DNA of 64,000 nucleotides. Source: Microbacterium sp. RU1D. Its GTDB lineage: Bacteria > Actinomycetota > Actinomycetes > Actinomycetales > Microbacteriaceae. The stretch covers positions 868,001-932,000 of the forward strand of contig NZ_FTPQ01000001.1 of NCBI RefSeq assembly GCF_900156435.1. Reading direction: 5' to 3'. Below the pieces are notes generated by a model, which was not told where the DNA came from, made no database searches, and saw only the letters and a list, made by a program, of their open reading frames with translations. Numbering within the stretch: the first letter of the stretch is position 1; each line of letters starts with the position of its first letter. Positions 10,440 to 18,790 of the stretch are shown here, piece by piece. The position numbers and the translations under genes were made by a program.

Positions 10440-11594
10440 TCAGCCGATCTCTGCTCTCAGATCATCGACCGTCATGCCGTAGTCGACGCGGATGACCGGG
10501 AGCGCCAGCTTATCGGTGCCCACGCGCACGTATCCGTGCTCGATGGTCCGGCCGAGCTCGAAACCGGCTCGACGCACCCCCTCCTTCGTCGTGCCGTTGT
10601 AGTGCCCGAAAGGGTAGGCGACGACCTCCTTCGCCCCGAGGATCTGCGCGGACCGCTCCAGGTCGGCGGCGATCGTGTCGGCGTCCTCGTTGACCATGCG
10701 CCCCTTGCCGTCGGCACCCGCCCGGTGCATGTCGTGCGTGTGCGAGCGCTGGTGTACGAACCTGTTGGGCGTCGGTTCGGTGCGCGAGGAGGTGATGACG
10801 AACGACGTCGTGAGGAGGCCGCGTCCGTCGACGATCGGGGCGGCGAGTTCGAGCCACGACGAGTCGGCGTCATCGTCGGTGATGATGACCGAATGCTTCG
10901 GCAGGAAGAGCTCCCCGTCGATGAACGCGCTGAGTTCGTCCCAGGTCGGCAGGTAGTAGCCCGACGCCTGGATGTAGGCCATCTGCGCGTCGAAGTCGCC
11001 GATGTAGGCGTAGTTCCCCCGCAGCCAGTTGTCCTCGCCCTCGGGCTTCCGCGTGAACTGGTGGTACATCAGGATCGGGATGCCGGCATCCTCCGCCGCG
11101 TTCGCCTCGGGGCTCGTCCACCCCGCGTGCAGCACTTGCTCGCGGTCCGTGCAGGCGACGAGGTCGGCGCCATTGACACGGGTCGACGGCGTCAGGGCCC
11201 GGGCGTCGGCGGCGGTGGGGTACCAGCCTGCGAAGACGCGGCCCTCGGCCCGGGGCAGGGGCAGGTCCGCGTACCGCACCCCCTGCGTCTGCAGCTCCGG
11301 GTCGAGGGCGATGCCGTCGCCAACGAACGACACGGCGCACGCGAACGGGTCGGTCGTCGCCGCGAGCAGGCGCTCGGCGGGGGTGAGCGGTGTCGGGGTG
11401 GGGGTGGGTGCCGGTGTTCGCGACGGCGCCTCGGTCGTCGCGGCGGTCCCGTCCGGCGCGCCCGGACCGCGCGTGAGCGCGAAGGCCGTGACCGATCCGA
11501 CGATCAGGGCGACGGCGGCCGTCGCGACGAGAATCCGTCGAGCGCGGACGCGTCGACTGGCGCGCCGACGGCGGTCGGCTCGGGTGGTCGTCAT
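10440..11594 (-). CDS. Membrane-anchored polysaccharide deacetylase family protein
   Basis: The protein has 384 residues: a basic N-terminus (MTTTRADRRRRASRR), one hydrophobic helix (about residues 22-42), a Thr/Pro-rich linker, a region of about 100 residues of unknown fold, and a carbohydrate-esterase-4-like domain from about residue 165. Visible landmarks are ILMYHQF, SVIITDDDADSSW (Asp pair at the metal/base site), HTHDMH (metal-ligand type His pair) and VVAYPFGHYNG. Family members remove acetyl groups from peptidoglycan or exopolysaccharide outside the cell. The substrate here is unknown. It is divergent from the oxidoreductase gene, with 150 bases between the starts. Confidence 0.83.
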   Translation of the reverse strand: MTTTRADRRRRASRRVRARRILVATAAVALIVGSVTAFALTRGPGAPDGTAATTEAPSRTPAPTPTPTPLTPAERLLAATTDPFACAVSFVGDGIALDPELQTQGVRYADLPLPRAEGRVFAGWYPTAADARALTPSTRVNGADLVACTDREQVLHAGWTSPEANAAEDAGIPILMYHQFTRKPEGEDNWLRGNYAYIGDFDAQMAYIQASGYYLPTWDELSAFIDGELFLPKHSVIITDDDADSSWLELAAPIVDGRGLLTTSFVITSSRTEPTPNRFVHQRSHTHDMHRAGADGKGRMVNEDADTIAADLERSAQILGAKEVVAYPFGHYNGTTKEGVRRAGFELGRTIEHGYVRVGTDKLALPVIRVDYGMTVDDLRAEIG

Positions 11595-11744
11595 GCGGGG
11601 TGCCTCGGGATCGGGTGGGCGGCTCGCCGCGATCGTACCGGGATGATCCCCGCTCACCCGGGGCCCGTCGCGCCGAGGGAGGGCGGGTGTGGGAGCACCG
11701 GGCCGGGCGGGGACGGCGATCCGTGGACGCGAGAGGATGGGGTC

Positions 11745-12701
11745 ATGATCCGCATCGGCATCGTCGGCACCAGCAGCATCTCCGAGCGTTTCGCCGAGGC
11801 GGTGGACCTCGTCGACGGCGTGGTCGTGTCGCGGGTGGCCTCCCGGGACGCCGACCGGGCGCGCGCCTTCGCCGACGCCGTGGGCGCTCCCGCCACCGCC
11901 ACCGGAGTCGACGACCTGCTCGCCGCCGACGACGTCGACGCCGTCTACCTCGCCAGCCCCAACGCCGTGCACGCCGTCCAGATCTCCGCGGCGGTGGATG
12001 CCGGCATCCCGACGCTCGTCGAGAAGCCCGCGGTGCTGTCGGCCGCCGAGTGGGACGCCTTGGTCGGGCACGCCCGCGAGCGGGGCGTCGTGCTGCTCGA
12101 GGCGATGCGCACGGCCTACGACCCCGGGCTGGCCGCCGTGGGGGAGCTCCTGCCCCGACTCGGCACGGTGCGTCGGGTGTCGCTGCGGTACGAGAAGAGG
12201 TCGGCGCGGTACGACCACGTCCTGGCGGGGGAGCAGACGAACATCTTCGACCCCGCGCTGGGCGGGAGCGCGCTGCGCGACCTCGGCGTGTATCCGCTGC
12301 ACGCCCTCGTGCGGCTCTTCGGCGCGCCGCGGGCGATCCACGCAGCGCGTGTGGGGATCGCGTCCGGGACCGACGGTCTCGGCAGTGCGCTCGCCGTGTA
12401 CGACGGTTTCGTCGCCGACATCGCCTGGTCGAAGATCACCGACACCGCCCTGCCCAGCGAGATCCAGGGGGAGGACGGCTCGCTCGCGATCGACGCCATC
12501 GATGCACCCCGGCGGCTCACCCTGACTCCGCGCAGTGAGGCGCCGCACGGGATCGCGGTCGACGCCCCCGACAATCCGATGGTCGGAGAGGTCGAGCGCC
12601 TGCGAGAGGCGGTCGAGGGCGCTGACATCAGTGACGACCAGGACGTCACGTCGACGACGTTGCGCCTCGTCGACGAGATGCTCGCGACCCCGCTCGCCTA
12701 G
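11745..12701 (+). CDS. Gfo/Idh/MocA-family oxidoreductase
   Basis: The protein has 318 residues. The N-terminal Rossmann domain has GIVGTSSIS (residues 4-12), YLASPNAVHA and VEKPAVLSAAEWD, whose EKP motif holds the Lys near the nicotinamide. The C-terminal alpha/beta domain has GGSALRDLGVYPLHAL, whose Asp and His match the usual catalytic residues. Such enzymes oxidise or reduce sugars, polyols or trans-dihydrodiols with NAD(P). The substrate is not predictable here. The ATG at 11745 has GAGAGGA about 8 bases upstream. Confidence 0.88.
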   Translation: MIRIGIVGTSSISERFAEAVDLVDGVVVSRVASRDADRARAFADAVGAPATATGVDDLLAADDVDAVYLASPNAVHAVQISAAVDAGIPTLVEKPAVLSAAEWDALVGHARERGVVLLEAMRTAYDPGLAAVGELLPRLGTVRRVSLRYEKRSARYDHVLAGEQTNIFDPALGGSALRDLGVYPLHALVRLFGAPRAIHAARVGIASGTDGLGSALAVYDGFVADIAWSKITDTALPSEIQGEDGSLAIDAIDAPRRLTLTPRSEAPHGIAVDAPDNPMVGEVERLREAVEGADISDDQDVTSTTLRLVDEMLATPLA

Positions 12702-12755
12702 CGCCCTCGGACGAGGGTTCACCTGTCGTTTCCCCCGCGGCGGAAGGATCGAGGG

Positions 12756-13952
12756 ATGCAAAGAGCCGGGACCGCGACCGAGGTGTTCCTCGCATTCCTC
12801 AGGCTGGGCGTGACGTCGTTCGGCGGCCCCGTCGCCCACCTCGGTTACTTCCGCGACGACCTCGTGGTGCGCCGCCGGTGGATGGACGACCGGGCTTACG
12901 CCGACCTCGTCGCCCTGTGCCAGTTCCTCCCCGGTCCCGCCTCGAGCCAGGTGGGGTTCGCGATGGGACTCCAGCGCGCGGGCGTGCGCGGGGCGCTCGC
13001 CGCCTTCGTGGCCTTCACCCTCCCCTCGGCCGTGCTGCTCGTCGCCTTCGCCGTCGGAGCGTCCGCGATCGGGGGGCCGGTCGGCGAAGGGGTGCTGAGC
13101 GGGCTGAAGATCGTCGCGGTGGCGATCGTCGCCCACGCGGTGTGGGGGATGGCCCGTACGCTCACGCCCGACGCCCGCCGCGCCGGGATCGCCGTGGTGG
13201 CTCTCGCCCTCGCGCTGCTGCTTCCCGCTGCGCCGGGCCAGCTCGGCGCGCTCGCCGTCGGAATCATCGCGGGGGTGCTGCTTCTGCGCGGGGTCGAAGA
13301 ACCGGCTGCGGTCGACCTCCCGCCGTTCGGTGTCCGCCGCGCAGCGGCCGTGATGTGCCTGGTGCTGTTCGGCGCCGCCCTCGTCATCCTCCCGCTGCTG
13401 GCGGCCGGGACCGGCTCCGGCGTCGTCTCCCTGGTCGACACCTTCTTCCGCTCGGGCGCCCTCGTCTTCGGCGGTGGTCATGTCGTGTTGCCGCTCCTGC
13501 AGGCGGGTGTCGTGCAGACGGGCTGGGTCTCGCCGGAGTCCTTCCTCGCGGGATACGGTGCGGCCCAGGCCGTGCCCGGCCCGCTCTTCACCTTCGCGGC
13601 CTACCTCGGCGCGGTCTCCGACCTCGGGCCCGGCGGCGTCGCGGGCGCCGCGATCGCGCTCGCCGCGATCTTCCTCCCGGGGTTCCTCGTGCTCGTCGGG
13701 GTGCTCCCCTTCTGGGATGCCGTGCGCCGGCGTCCGTGGGTGCGCGCGGCGATGCGCGGCGCCAGCGCGGCCGTCGTCGGCATCCTGGGGGCTGCTCTGT
13801 ACGCACCCGTGTTCACGACCGCGATCACGGGGCCCGGGTCGCTCGTGCTCGCCGTGCTGGGGTTCGTGCTGCTGACGGCCTTCAAGATCCCGGCGTGGGC
13901 GGTCGTGCTGGTGGGGGCCGCGGGCGGCATCGTTCTCCTCTCCCTCAGCTGA
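12756..13952 (+). CDS. chrA: Chromate transporter, ChrA family
   Basis: The protein has 398 residues and consists of two homologous membrane halves, as in long-chain ChrA. Half 1 contains RLGVTSFGGPVAHLGYF and LCQFLPGPASSQVGFAMG. Half 2 contains FFRSGALVFGGGHVVLPLL and GYGAAQAVPGPLFTFAAYLG. The FGGP and FGGGH loops and the two PGP motifs are diagnostic. The family exports chromate, driven by the proton gradient; some members transport other anions. GGAAGGATCGAGGG precedes the ATG. No chromate reductase gene is adjacent. Confidence 0.92.
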   Translation: MQRAGTATEVFLAFLRLGVTSFGGPVAHLGYFRDDLVVRRRWMDDRAYADLVALCQFLPGPASSQVGFAMGLQRAGVRGALAAFVAFTLPSAVLLVAFAVGASAIGGPVGEGVLSGLKIVAVAIVAHAVWGMARTLTPDARRAGIAVVALALALLLPAAPGQLGALAVGIIAGVLLLRGVEEPAAVDLPPFGVRRAAAVMCLVLFGAALVILPLLAAGTGSGVVSLVDTFFRSGALVFGGGHVVLPLLQAGVVQTGWVSPESFLAGYGAAQAVPGPLFTFAAYLGAVSDLGPGGVAGAAIALAAIFLPGFLVLVGVLPFWDAVRRRPWVRAAMRGASAAVVGILGAALYAPVFTTAITGPGSLVLAVLGFVLLTAFKIPAWAVVLVGAAGGIVLLSLS

Positions 13953-14056
13953 GCGGCGGCCGAGAGCCGGTCCCGGGCGGGGTGACACCGCGTGCCACCG
14001 ATGCCAGGATGAGCGCACGGCCCCGGCCGCCGCGCCTGTTTTCGAGGGAGAGAACC

Positions 14057-15640
14057 GTGTTCCAGAGTCCGTACCCGAGCATCGACGTTCCCGAGCAGAG
14101 CATCTACGACTACCTGTTCGCCTCGCTGGGGGAGGACGACCTCGATCGCGTGGCCCTGGTCGACCCCTCCAGCGGCGCCGAGACCACCTATCGCGCTCTG
14201 CGCGCCCAGGTCGACGCGTTCGCCGGGGCGCTCGCCGCACGGGGCGTCGACACCGACACGGTCGTCGCGATGCTCTGCCCGAACGTGCCGGCCTTCGCGA
14301 CGGTGTTCCACGGCATCCTGAGGCTGGGCGCCGCCATCACCACCGTCAACTCCCTCTACACGGCCCGCGAGATCGAGAACCAGCTCCGCGATGCGGCCGC
14401 GACCTGGCTCGTGACCGTCTCGCCGCTGCTGCCGCAGGCGAAAGCCGCCGCCGAGGCCGCGGGCATCGCCGACGACCACGTGATCGTGCTCGACGGCGCC
14501 GAGGGGCACCTCGACCTGCGGTCGCTGCTGAGCGAGGGCCGAACGCCGCCCGAGGTCTCGTTCGATCCCGCCACCCACGTGGCGGTGCTGCCGTACTCCT
14601 CCGGAACGACCGGCGTGCCCAAGGGCGTCATGCTCTCCCACCGCAACCTCGTGGCCAACGTGCACCAGTGCCGACCGGTCATCGACATCTCACCCGACGA
14701 CCGGGTGCTCGCGGTGCTGCCGTTCTTCCACATCTACGGCATGACGGTGCTGCTCAACCTCGCGCTGCGACAGCGGGCGACGCTGGTCACGATGCCCCGC
14801 TTCGATCTGATGGAGTTCCTCCGGGTCGTGCAGCAGCACCGCTGCACCTTCCTCTTCATCGCCCCCCCGATCGCGGTCGCCCTCGCCAAGCACCCCGCGG
14901 TCGAGCGGTTCGACCTCTCGAGCGTGCACAGCGTGTTCTCCGGCGCCGCCCCGCTCGACGGCGAGACCGCCGAGACGGCCGGGCGTCGGATCGGCGCCCG
15001 CTTCTTCCAGGGGTACGGCATGAGCGAGCTGAGCCCCGTCTCGCATGCCATCCCCGTCGACTCGGGATTCCCGGTCAGCTCGGTGGGCGTGCTCATCCCG
15101 GGCTGCGACGCCAAGCTCGTCGATCCCGAAACCGGGGCGGAGCTCGAGGAGCACGGCGACGACGGTCTGACCGCGCCGGGGGAGATCTGGGTGCGCGGTC
15201 CCAACGTCATGCTCGGCTACCTCAACCGCCCGGACGCCACCGCCGAGACCCTCGACGCCGACGGCTTCCTGCACACCGGCGACATCGGCGTGCACCACGT
15301 CGACGGGTACTTCACGATCGTCGACCGGCTGAAGGAGCTCATCAAGTACCACGGCTACCAGATCGCCCCGGCCGAGCTCGAGGCGCTCCTGCTGTCGCAT
15401 CCGAAGATCCAGGATGCCGCCGTCATCGGCGTGCACGACGACGAGGGCGAGGAGATTCCCAAAGCTTTCGTCGTGGCGGCTCCGGATGCCGGCCTGACGG
15501 CGGAGGACGTCATGGCTTTCGTCGCCGGTCATGTCGCGCCCCACAAGAAGGTGCGGCGAGTGGAATTCATCGACGTGGTGCCGAAGTCGACGTCGGGCAA
15601 GATCCTCCGGAAGGACCTGCGGGCGCGCGAAGTGGCGTGA
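14057..15640 (+). CDS. AMP-forming acyl-CoA ligase, 4-coumarate-CoA ligase-like
   Basis: The protein has 527 residues and belongs to the ANL adenylating superfamily. Near residue 180 it has the phosphate loop YSSGTTGVPKG, then FQGYGMSELSP (A5), YLNRPDATAETLDADGFLHTGDIG (A7), IVDRLKELIKYHGYQIAP (A8) and the terminal catalytic Lys in TSGKILRKDL (A10). It activates a carboxylate as acyl-AMP and then makes a CoA thioester. Overall pattern and length match 4-coumarate or medium-chain ligases, but the acid is not determined. The GTG at 14057 is chosen for its GAGGGAG 6 bases upstream. An ATG at 14009 is in frame, would add 16 residues, and has no ribosome site. Confidence 0.87.
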   Translation: MFQSPYPSIDVPEQSIYDYLFASLGEDDLDRVALVDPSSGAETTYRALRAQVDAFAGALAARGVDTDTVVAMLCPNVPAFATVFHGILRLGAAITTVNSLYTAREIENQLRDAAATWLVTVSPLLPQAKAAAEAAGIADDHVIVLDGAEGHLDLRSLLSEGRTPPEVSFDPATHVAVLPYSSGTTGVPKGVMLSHRNLVANVHQCRPVIDISPDDRVLAVLPFFHIYGMTVLLNLALRQRATLVTMPRFDLMEFLRVVQQHRCTFLFIAPPIAVALAKHPAVERFDLSSVHSVFSGAAPLDGETAETAGRRIGARFFQGYGMSELSPVSHAIPVDSGFPVSSVGVLIPGCDAKLVDPETGAELEEHGDDGLTAPGEIWVRGPNVMLGYLNRPDATAETLDADGFLHTGDIGVHHVDGYFTIVDRLKELIKYHGYQIAPAELEALLLSHPKIQDAAVIGVHDDEGEEIPKAFVVAAPDAGLTAEDVMAFVAGHVAPHKKVRRVEFIDVVPKSTSGKILRKDLRAREVA

Positions 15641-15646
15641 GGACGA

Positions 15647-15683
15647 CGAAGGGCGGGGCGTCTTGCGACGGCCCCGCCCTTCG
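15647..15683. terminator. Bidirectional terminator between convergent genes
   Basis: A perfect 13-bp stem (CGAAGGGCGGGGC at 15647-15659 with its complement at 15671-15683) and an 11-base loop lie between the stop of the acyl-CoA ligase gene and the stop of the convergent DHA2 pump gene. Confidence 0.85.
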
Positions 15684-15692
15684 TGTTGGCGA

Positions 15693-17753
15693 CTACGGCG
15701 CGAGCAGGGCCCCGGTCTGCGCCGCGGATTCCTCGGCGCGCTTCTCTTCGTCGTCCTTGCCGCGGCGCTCATCGGCGGCCTCCTGCAGGGCCGACTTCGC
15801 GCGCAGCGGCGGCGTGCGGAAGAACAGCGACAGCACGAAGGCGAGAAGCACGACGCCCATCGCCACCCAGTAGACGCTCGTCGCCGAGGAGTTGAAGCCC
15901 ACCAGGAACGGCTTCGTCAGCCGCGCGTCGGCGCCGACGAGGAACGAGGTGTCGTCCAGCGTCGAGTCGCCGATCGAGGTGTTCTCGCCGCCGTCCGCGA
16001 ACTGCTCCTCGAGCGTCGTGGCGACGGTGTCGACGAACGCCGCGCGATCGGCGGCGTTCGAGAAGTCGAGGCTCACCGTGCCGTCCGAGCCGATGCGCGC
16101 GACCGGCACCTGCTGCTGGATCTGCGTGGTCGCCGCGGCCAGCGCCTGCGACACCGCGGCCTGGGTGGCCTGCGCCTGGGCCGCCGCCGGGATCTGCCCG
16201 GCCGCCACCTGCGCCGCGACGGCCTGGGTGGCGGCATCGGTCGCCTGCTGCACGCCCTGCTGCACCTGCTGGGTCACGGCATCCGTCGTCTGGGTCACGA
16301 TGGGCGTGTAGATGCCCGACATGATCTTCTCGTTGGCCGGTGCCGAGGCGACCGTGGGATCGAAGGCGGCGTCGAGCGCGTCGGTGAGGGTGCCGCGGTC
16401 GGAGAACGAGCCGATGATGTTGGACGGCATGAGCGTGAACAGCAGAGAGAGCAGCACGGCCGTGCCGAGCGTCCCACCGATCTGGCGGAAGAACGTCGAA
16501 CCGCTCGTGGCCACGCCCATGTCGCGCAGGCCCACGGAGTTCTGGCTGGCGATCGTGAGGGTCTGCATCAGCTGGCCGAGGCCCAGGCCGATCACGAGCA
16601 TCGCGGCAGCGACGTGCCAGTAGGGGCTGTCGTACTTCAAGAACGTCAGCAGGAAGAAGCCGACCGACATCAGAGCCGTGCCGATGATCGGGAACATGCG
16701 GTAGCGGCCGGTGCGCGCGATGATCTGGCCGCTCGCGATCGAGGCGATCATGAGGCCGAGGATCATCGGCAGCATCTCGAACCCGCTCTCGGTGGGCGTG
16801 GAGCCCAGCACGAGCTGCAGGTACAGCGGCAGCGTCAGCATGGCGCCGAACATGCCGAAGCCCACGAGCACACCGATGACGGTCGCCATCGAGAAGGTGG
16901 GCGAGCGGAAGAGCTTCAGCGGGATGAGCGCGTCGTCCTTCATTTTCGTCTCGGCGATGACGAAGGCCAGGATGCCGAGCGCCCCGATCGCGTAGCAGGC
17001 GATGGCGATGGGAGAACCCCAACCCCACTCGCGGCCCTGTTCGGCGACGAGCAGCAGCGGCACCAGGGCGACGATCACGGTCGTGGCGCCCCACCAGTCG
17101 ATGCGCACCGAGTGGCGCGGCTGCTTGGGGATGTGGAGGAACCGCCACACGATCGCGAGGGCCGCGATGCCGATCGGCACGTTGATGAGGAACACCCAGC
17201 GCCATCCGGTGATGAAGAGGATCTGGTCGGCGCCGGCGAACAGGCCGCCCACGAGCGGGCCGATGACGCTGGAGATGCCGAAGACGGCGAGGAAGTAGCC
17301 CTGGTACTTCGCGCGCTCGCGCGGGGCGAGGATGTCGCCCATGATCGCGAGCGGCATCGACATCAGTCCGCCGGCGCCGAGGCCCTGGATCGCGCGGAAA
17401 GCGGCGAGCTCGGCCATGGAGGTCGAGAAGCTCGCGAGCACCGATCCGACGATGAAGATGAGGATCGCGAGCAGGAACAGCGGGCGGCGGCCGAAGATGT
17501 CGGAGAGTTTGCCGTAGATGGGCGTCGAGATCGTCGACACGATCAGGTACGCGGTCGTGACCCAGGCCTGCAGGCTGAGGCCCTGCAGATCGTCGCCGAT
17601 CGTGCGGATGGAGGTTCCGACGATGGTCTGGTCGAGGGCGGACAGGAACATGCCGGCCATGAGGCCGAAGATCACGAACATGATCATGCGGTGGGTCATG
17701 ACCGTGTCGGTTGCCGCGGTGTGCGGGCGGCGCGTGCGAGTGATGTCTGACAT
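15693..17753 (-). CDS. DHA2-family MFS multidrug efflux pump (EmrB/QacA type) with long outer loop
   Basis: The protein has 686 residues. Fourteen hydrophobic segments are expected for the family. Visible markers are LDQTIVGTSIRTIGDDL in helix 1 (DHA2 motif D1), GKLSDIFGRRPLF (motif A) and the RAIQGLGAGGLMSMPLAI region (motif C side). Before the last helix there is a non-membrane insert of about 150 residues rich in Ala, Gln and Thr (QQVQQGVQQATDAATQAV and following), predicted on the outside. Typical members have only a short loop there. The pump would export hydrophobic or cationic drugs in exchange for protons. A probable repressor-type palindrome overlaps its promoter region (17811-17834). 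Confidence 0.92.
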   Translation of the reverse strand: MSDITRTRRPHTAATDTVMTHRMIMFVIFGLMAGMFLSALDQTIVGTSIRTIGDDLQGLSLQAWVTTAYLIVSTISTPIYGKLSDIFGRRPLFLLAILIFIVGSVLASFSTSMAELAAFRAIQGLGAGGLMSMPLAIMGDILAPRERAKYQGYFLAVFGISSVIGPLVGGLFAGADQILFITGWRWVFLINVPIGIAALAIVWRFLHIPKQPRHSVRIDWWGATTVIVALVPLLLVAEQGREWGWGSPIAIACYAIGALGILAFVIAETKMKDDALIPLKLFRSPTFSMATVIGVLVGFGMFGAMLTLPLYLQLVLGSTPTESGFEMLPMILGLMIASIASGQIIARTGRYRMFPIIGTALMSVGFFLLTFLKYDSPYWHVAAAMLVIGLGLGQLMQTLTIASQNSVGLRDMGVATSGSTFFRQIGGTLGTAVLLSLLFTLMPSNIIGSFSDRGTLTDALDAAFDPTVASAPANEKIMSGIYTPIVTQTTDAVTQQVQQGVQQATDAATQAVAAQVAAGQIPAAAQAQATQAAVSQALAAATTQIQQQVPVARIGSDGTVSLDFSNAADRAAFVDTVATTLEEQFADGGENTSIGDSTLDDTSFLVGADARLTKPFLVGFNSSATSVYWVAMGVVLLAFVLSLFFRTPPLRAKSALQEAADERRGKDDEEKRAEESAAQTGALLAP

Positions 17754-17810
17754 CTGTCCTCATCGAGAAGGGCGGCGGGCGGCTCGATCGGCGGGGCCGG
17801 GCGCCAGGTG

Positions 17811-17834
17811 TTTGCTAAAAGTCAACAAATAGTA
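17811..17834 (-). promoter_or_regulatory. Candidate promoter and operator of the DHA2 pump
   Basis: On the minus strand a -10-like TACTAT (17829-17834) is followed at once by an imperfect palindrome, TGTTGACT-tt-AGCAAACA (6 of 8 paired positions match), ending 57 bases before the start codon. AT-rich palindromes with TTG/CAA arms at this place are typical of MarR- or TetR-type repressor sites. No clear -35 was found and no regulator gene is adjacent. Confidence 0.4.
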
Positions 17835-18200
17835 GCGCTGCTTTGTGAGGTCGGGGAACCACCTGCGGGTCTCCGCCGGGCCCGGCGTGAAGAAATACCC
17901 CCGTGGGGTGAGACGGGTCTCGAGTGGTCCGGCGTTCGGGGCGCGGGCGGGCTGCGCACGCGAGAGTGGGGCACGGGCGCGAGTCGCGCCAGAACAGGCG
18001 ATCGTGCGAGGACAGGACGGACGTGGCCGCGACCGTCCTGTCCTCCAACGACCGTCTGTCGTCAGACACGGGCGGTGGGGAGGAAGGGCGTTGCAGGGAG
18101 GGGAAGGCAGCACCGGCGTTTCGTCGCGCTGCGGCGGCTCGACGACCGCGTGGTCGGAGTCGCGCGCGACAGAGGGAAGGGCGTCCCTCGTCGGGAAAGC
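17835..18200. other. Gene-free stretch containing a perfect 13-bp inverted repeat
   Basis: No protein with recognisable motifs is encoded here. At 18008-18020 GAGGACAGGACGG is repeated in inverted form at 18033-18045 around a 12-base spacer, giving a very stable hairpin far from the end of any gene. It could be a terminator, a small RNA or a protein-binding site. Confidence 0.5.
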
Positions 18201-18201
18201 A

Positions 18202-18235
18202 AAACCCCCGCCATGTAGAAGCTAGGCGAGGGTTT
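18202..18235 (-). terminator. Intrinsic terminator of the tRNA array
   Basis: AAACCCCCGCC (18202-18212) pairs with GGCGAGGGTTT (18225-18235) with one mismatch. On the minus strand the stem is followed by TTTTGC. It lies 27 bases past the end of the tRNA-Phe gene. Confidence 0.75.
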
Positions 18236-18262
18236 CTGGGATCACTGTAATGATGATCCGTG

Positions 18263-18335
18263 TGGCTCCGACGGGCGTCGATCCCGTGACCTCACGATTT
18301 TCAGTCGTGCGCTCTACCAACTGAGCTACAGAGCC
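18263..18335 (-). tRNA. tRNA-Phe (GAA)
   Basis: The 73-base gene folds as a standard cloverleaf. Acceptor GGCTCTG pairs with CGGAGCC with one G-U pair. The anticodon loop CTGAAAA holds GAA and the T-loop arm is ACGGG/CCCGT. The discriminator is A. CCA is not encoded. It is last in a three-tRNA transcript. Confidence 0.97.
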
Positions 18336-18399
18336 GAGCGGCATGTCTGCCGCTTCCTAGACGAAAGGCCTCCTCGAAAGAAGGCCCGTCGCTGTGGAG

Positions 18400-18473
18400 C
18401 GACCCTGACGGGACTTGAACCCGCGACCTCCGCCGTGACAGGGCGGCACGCTAACCAACTGCGCTACAGGGCC
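18400..18473 (-). tRNA. tRNA-Asp (GTC)
   Basis: The 74-base gene has acceptor GGCCCTG pairing with CAGGGTC (with a G-U pair), anticodon GTC within CTGTCAC, T arm GCGGG/CCCGT and discriminator G, which is the identity base for tRNA-Asp. It is the middle gene of the array. Confidence 0.97.
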
Positions 18474-18503
18474 ATGCATTTTCAATTGTACTTCACCGGA
18501 AAG

Positions 18504-18576
18504 TGACCCCAACGGGATTCGAACCCGTGCTACCGCCGTGAAAGGGCGGCGTCCTAGGCCGCTAAACGATGGGGCC
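18504..18576 (-). tRNA. tRNA-Glu (TTC)
   Basis: The 73-base gene has acceptor GGCCCCA pairing with TGGGGTC, anticodon TTC within CTTTCAC, T arm ACGGG/CCCGT and discriminator A. It is first in the Glu-Asp-Phe array and lies directly downstream of the promoter at 18624-18653. Confidence 0.97.
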
Positions 18577-18623
18577 GGATGAGCCTGAAACCTTGCGATT
18601 TCCTTCTCGCTTGCCGACGACCG

Positions 18624-18653
18624 AGCCTACTTCACATCTCGCGAGATTGCCAA
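18624..18653 (-). promoter_or_regulatory. Promoter of the tRNA-Glu-Asp-Phe array, with a palindrome in its spacer
   Basis: On the minus strand TTGGCA (18648-18653) is followed after 18 bases by TAGGCT (18624-18629), a good sigma-70-type pair 47 bases before tRNA-Glu. The spacer begins with the perfect 12-bp palindrome ATCTCGCGAGAT (18636-18647), a possible regulator site. Confidence 0.6.
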
Positions 18654-18790
18654 TTCGGGGCGTGGCGTGCGCGGCTCGCGCGTGTCGGAGGCGCAAGGAT
18701 GGGCGCTACCGGCGGGAACTCTCCCTGTTGTGTGTGTGACTCGTGTTGCTACTGTGAGTCGAGTTGCGACCGGTGAGATGAGGTATTCCC

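Noticed and set aside
11595-14240. Very long minus-strand open frame opposite the oxidoreductase, chrA and acyl-CoA ligase genes
   Set aside because: Its text is Arg/Gly/His/Asp-rich and motif-free, as expected for the complement of GC-rich genes. The plus-strand proteins have full family signatures.
17761-18250. Several overlapping open frames of 60-140 codons in the gap between the pump and the tRNAs
   Set aside because: All are Arg/Gly/Pro-rich, lack ribosome sites, and cross the hairpin and the tRNA terminator.
18577-18790. Possible c-di-AMP (ydaO) riboswitch before the M23 peptidase gene, as found before some actinobacterial cell-wall hydrolase genes
   Set aside because: No conserved core segments of that riboswitch were recognisable in the leader.
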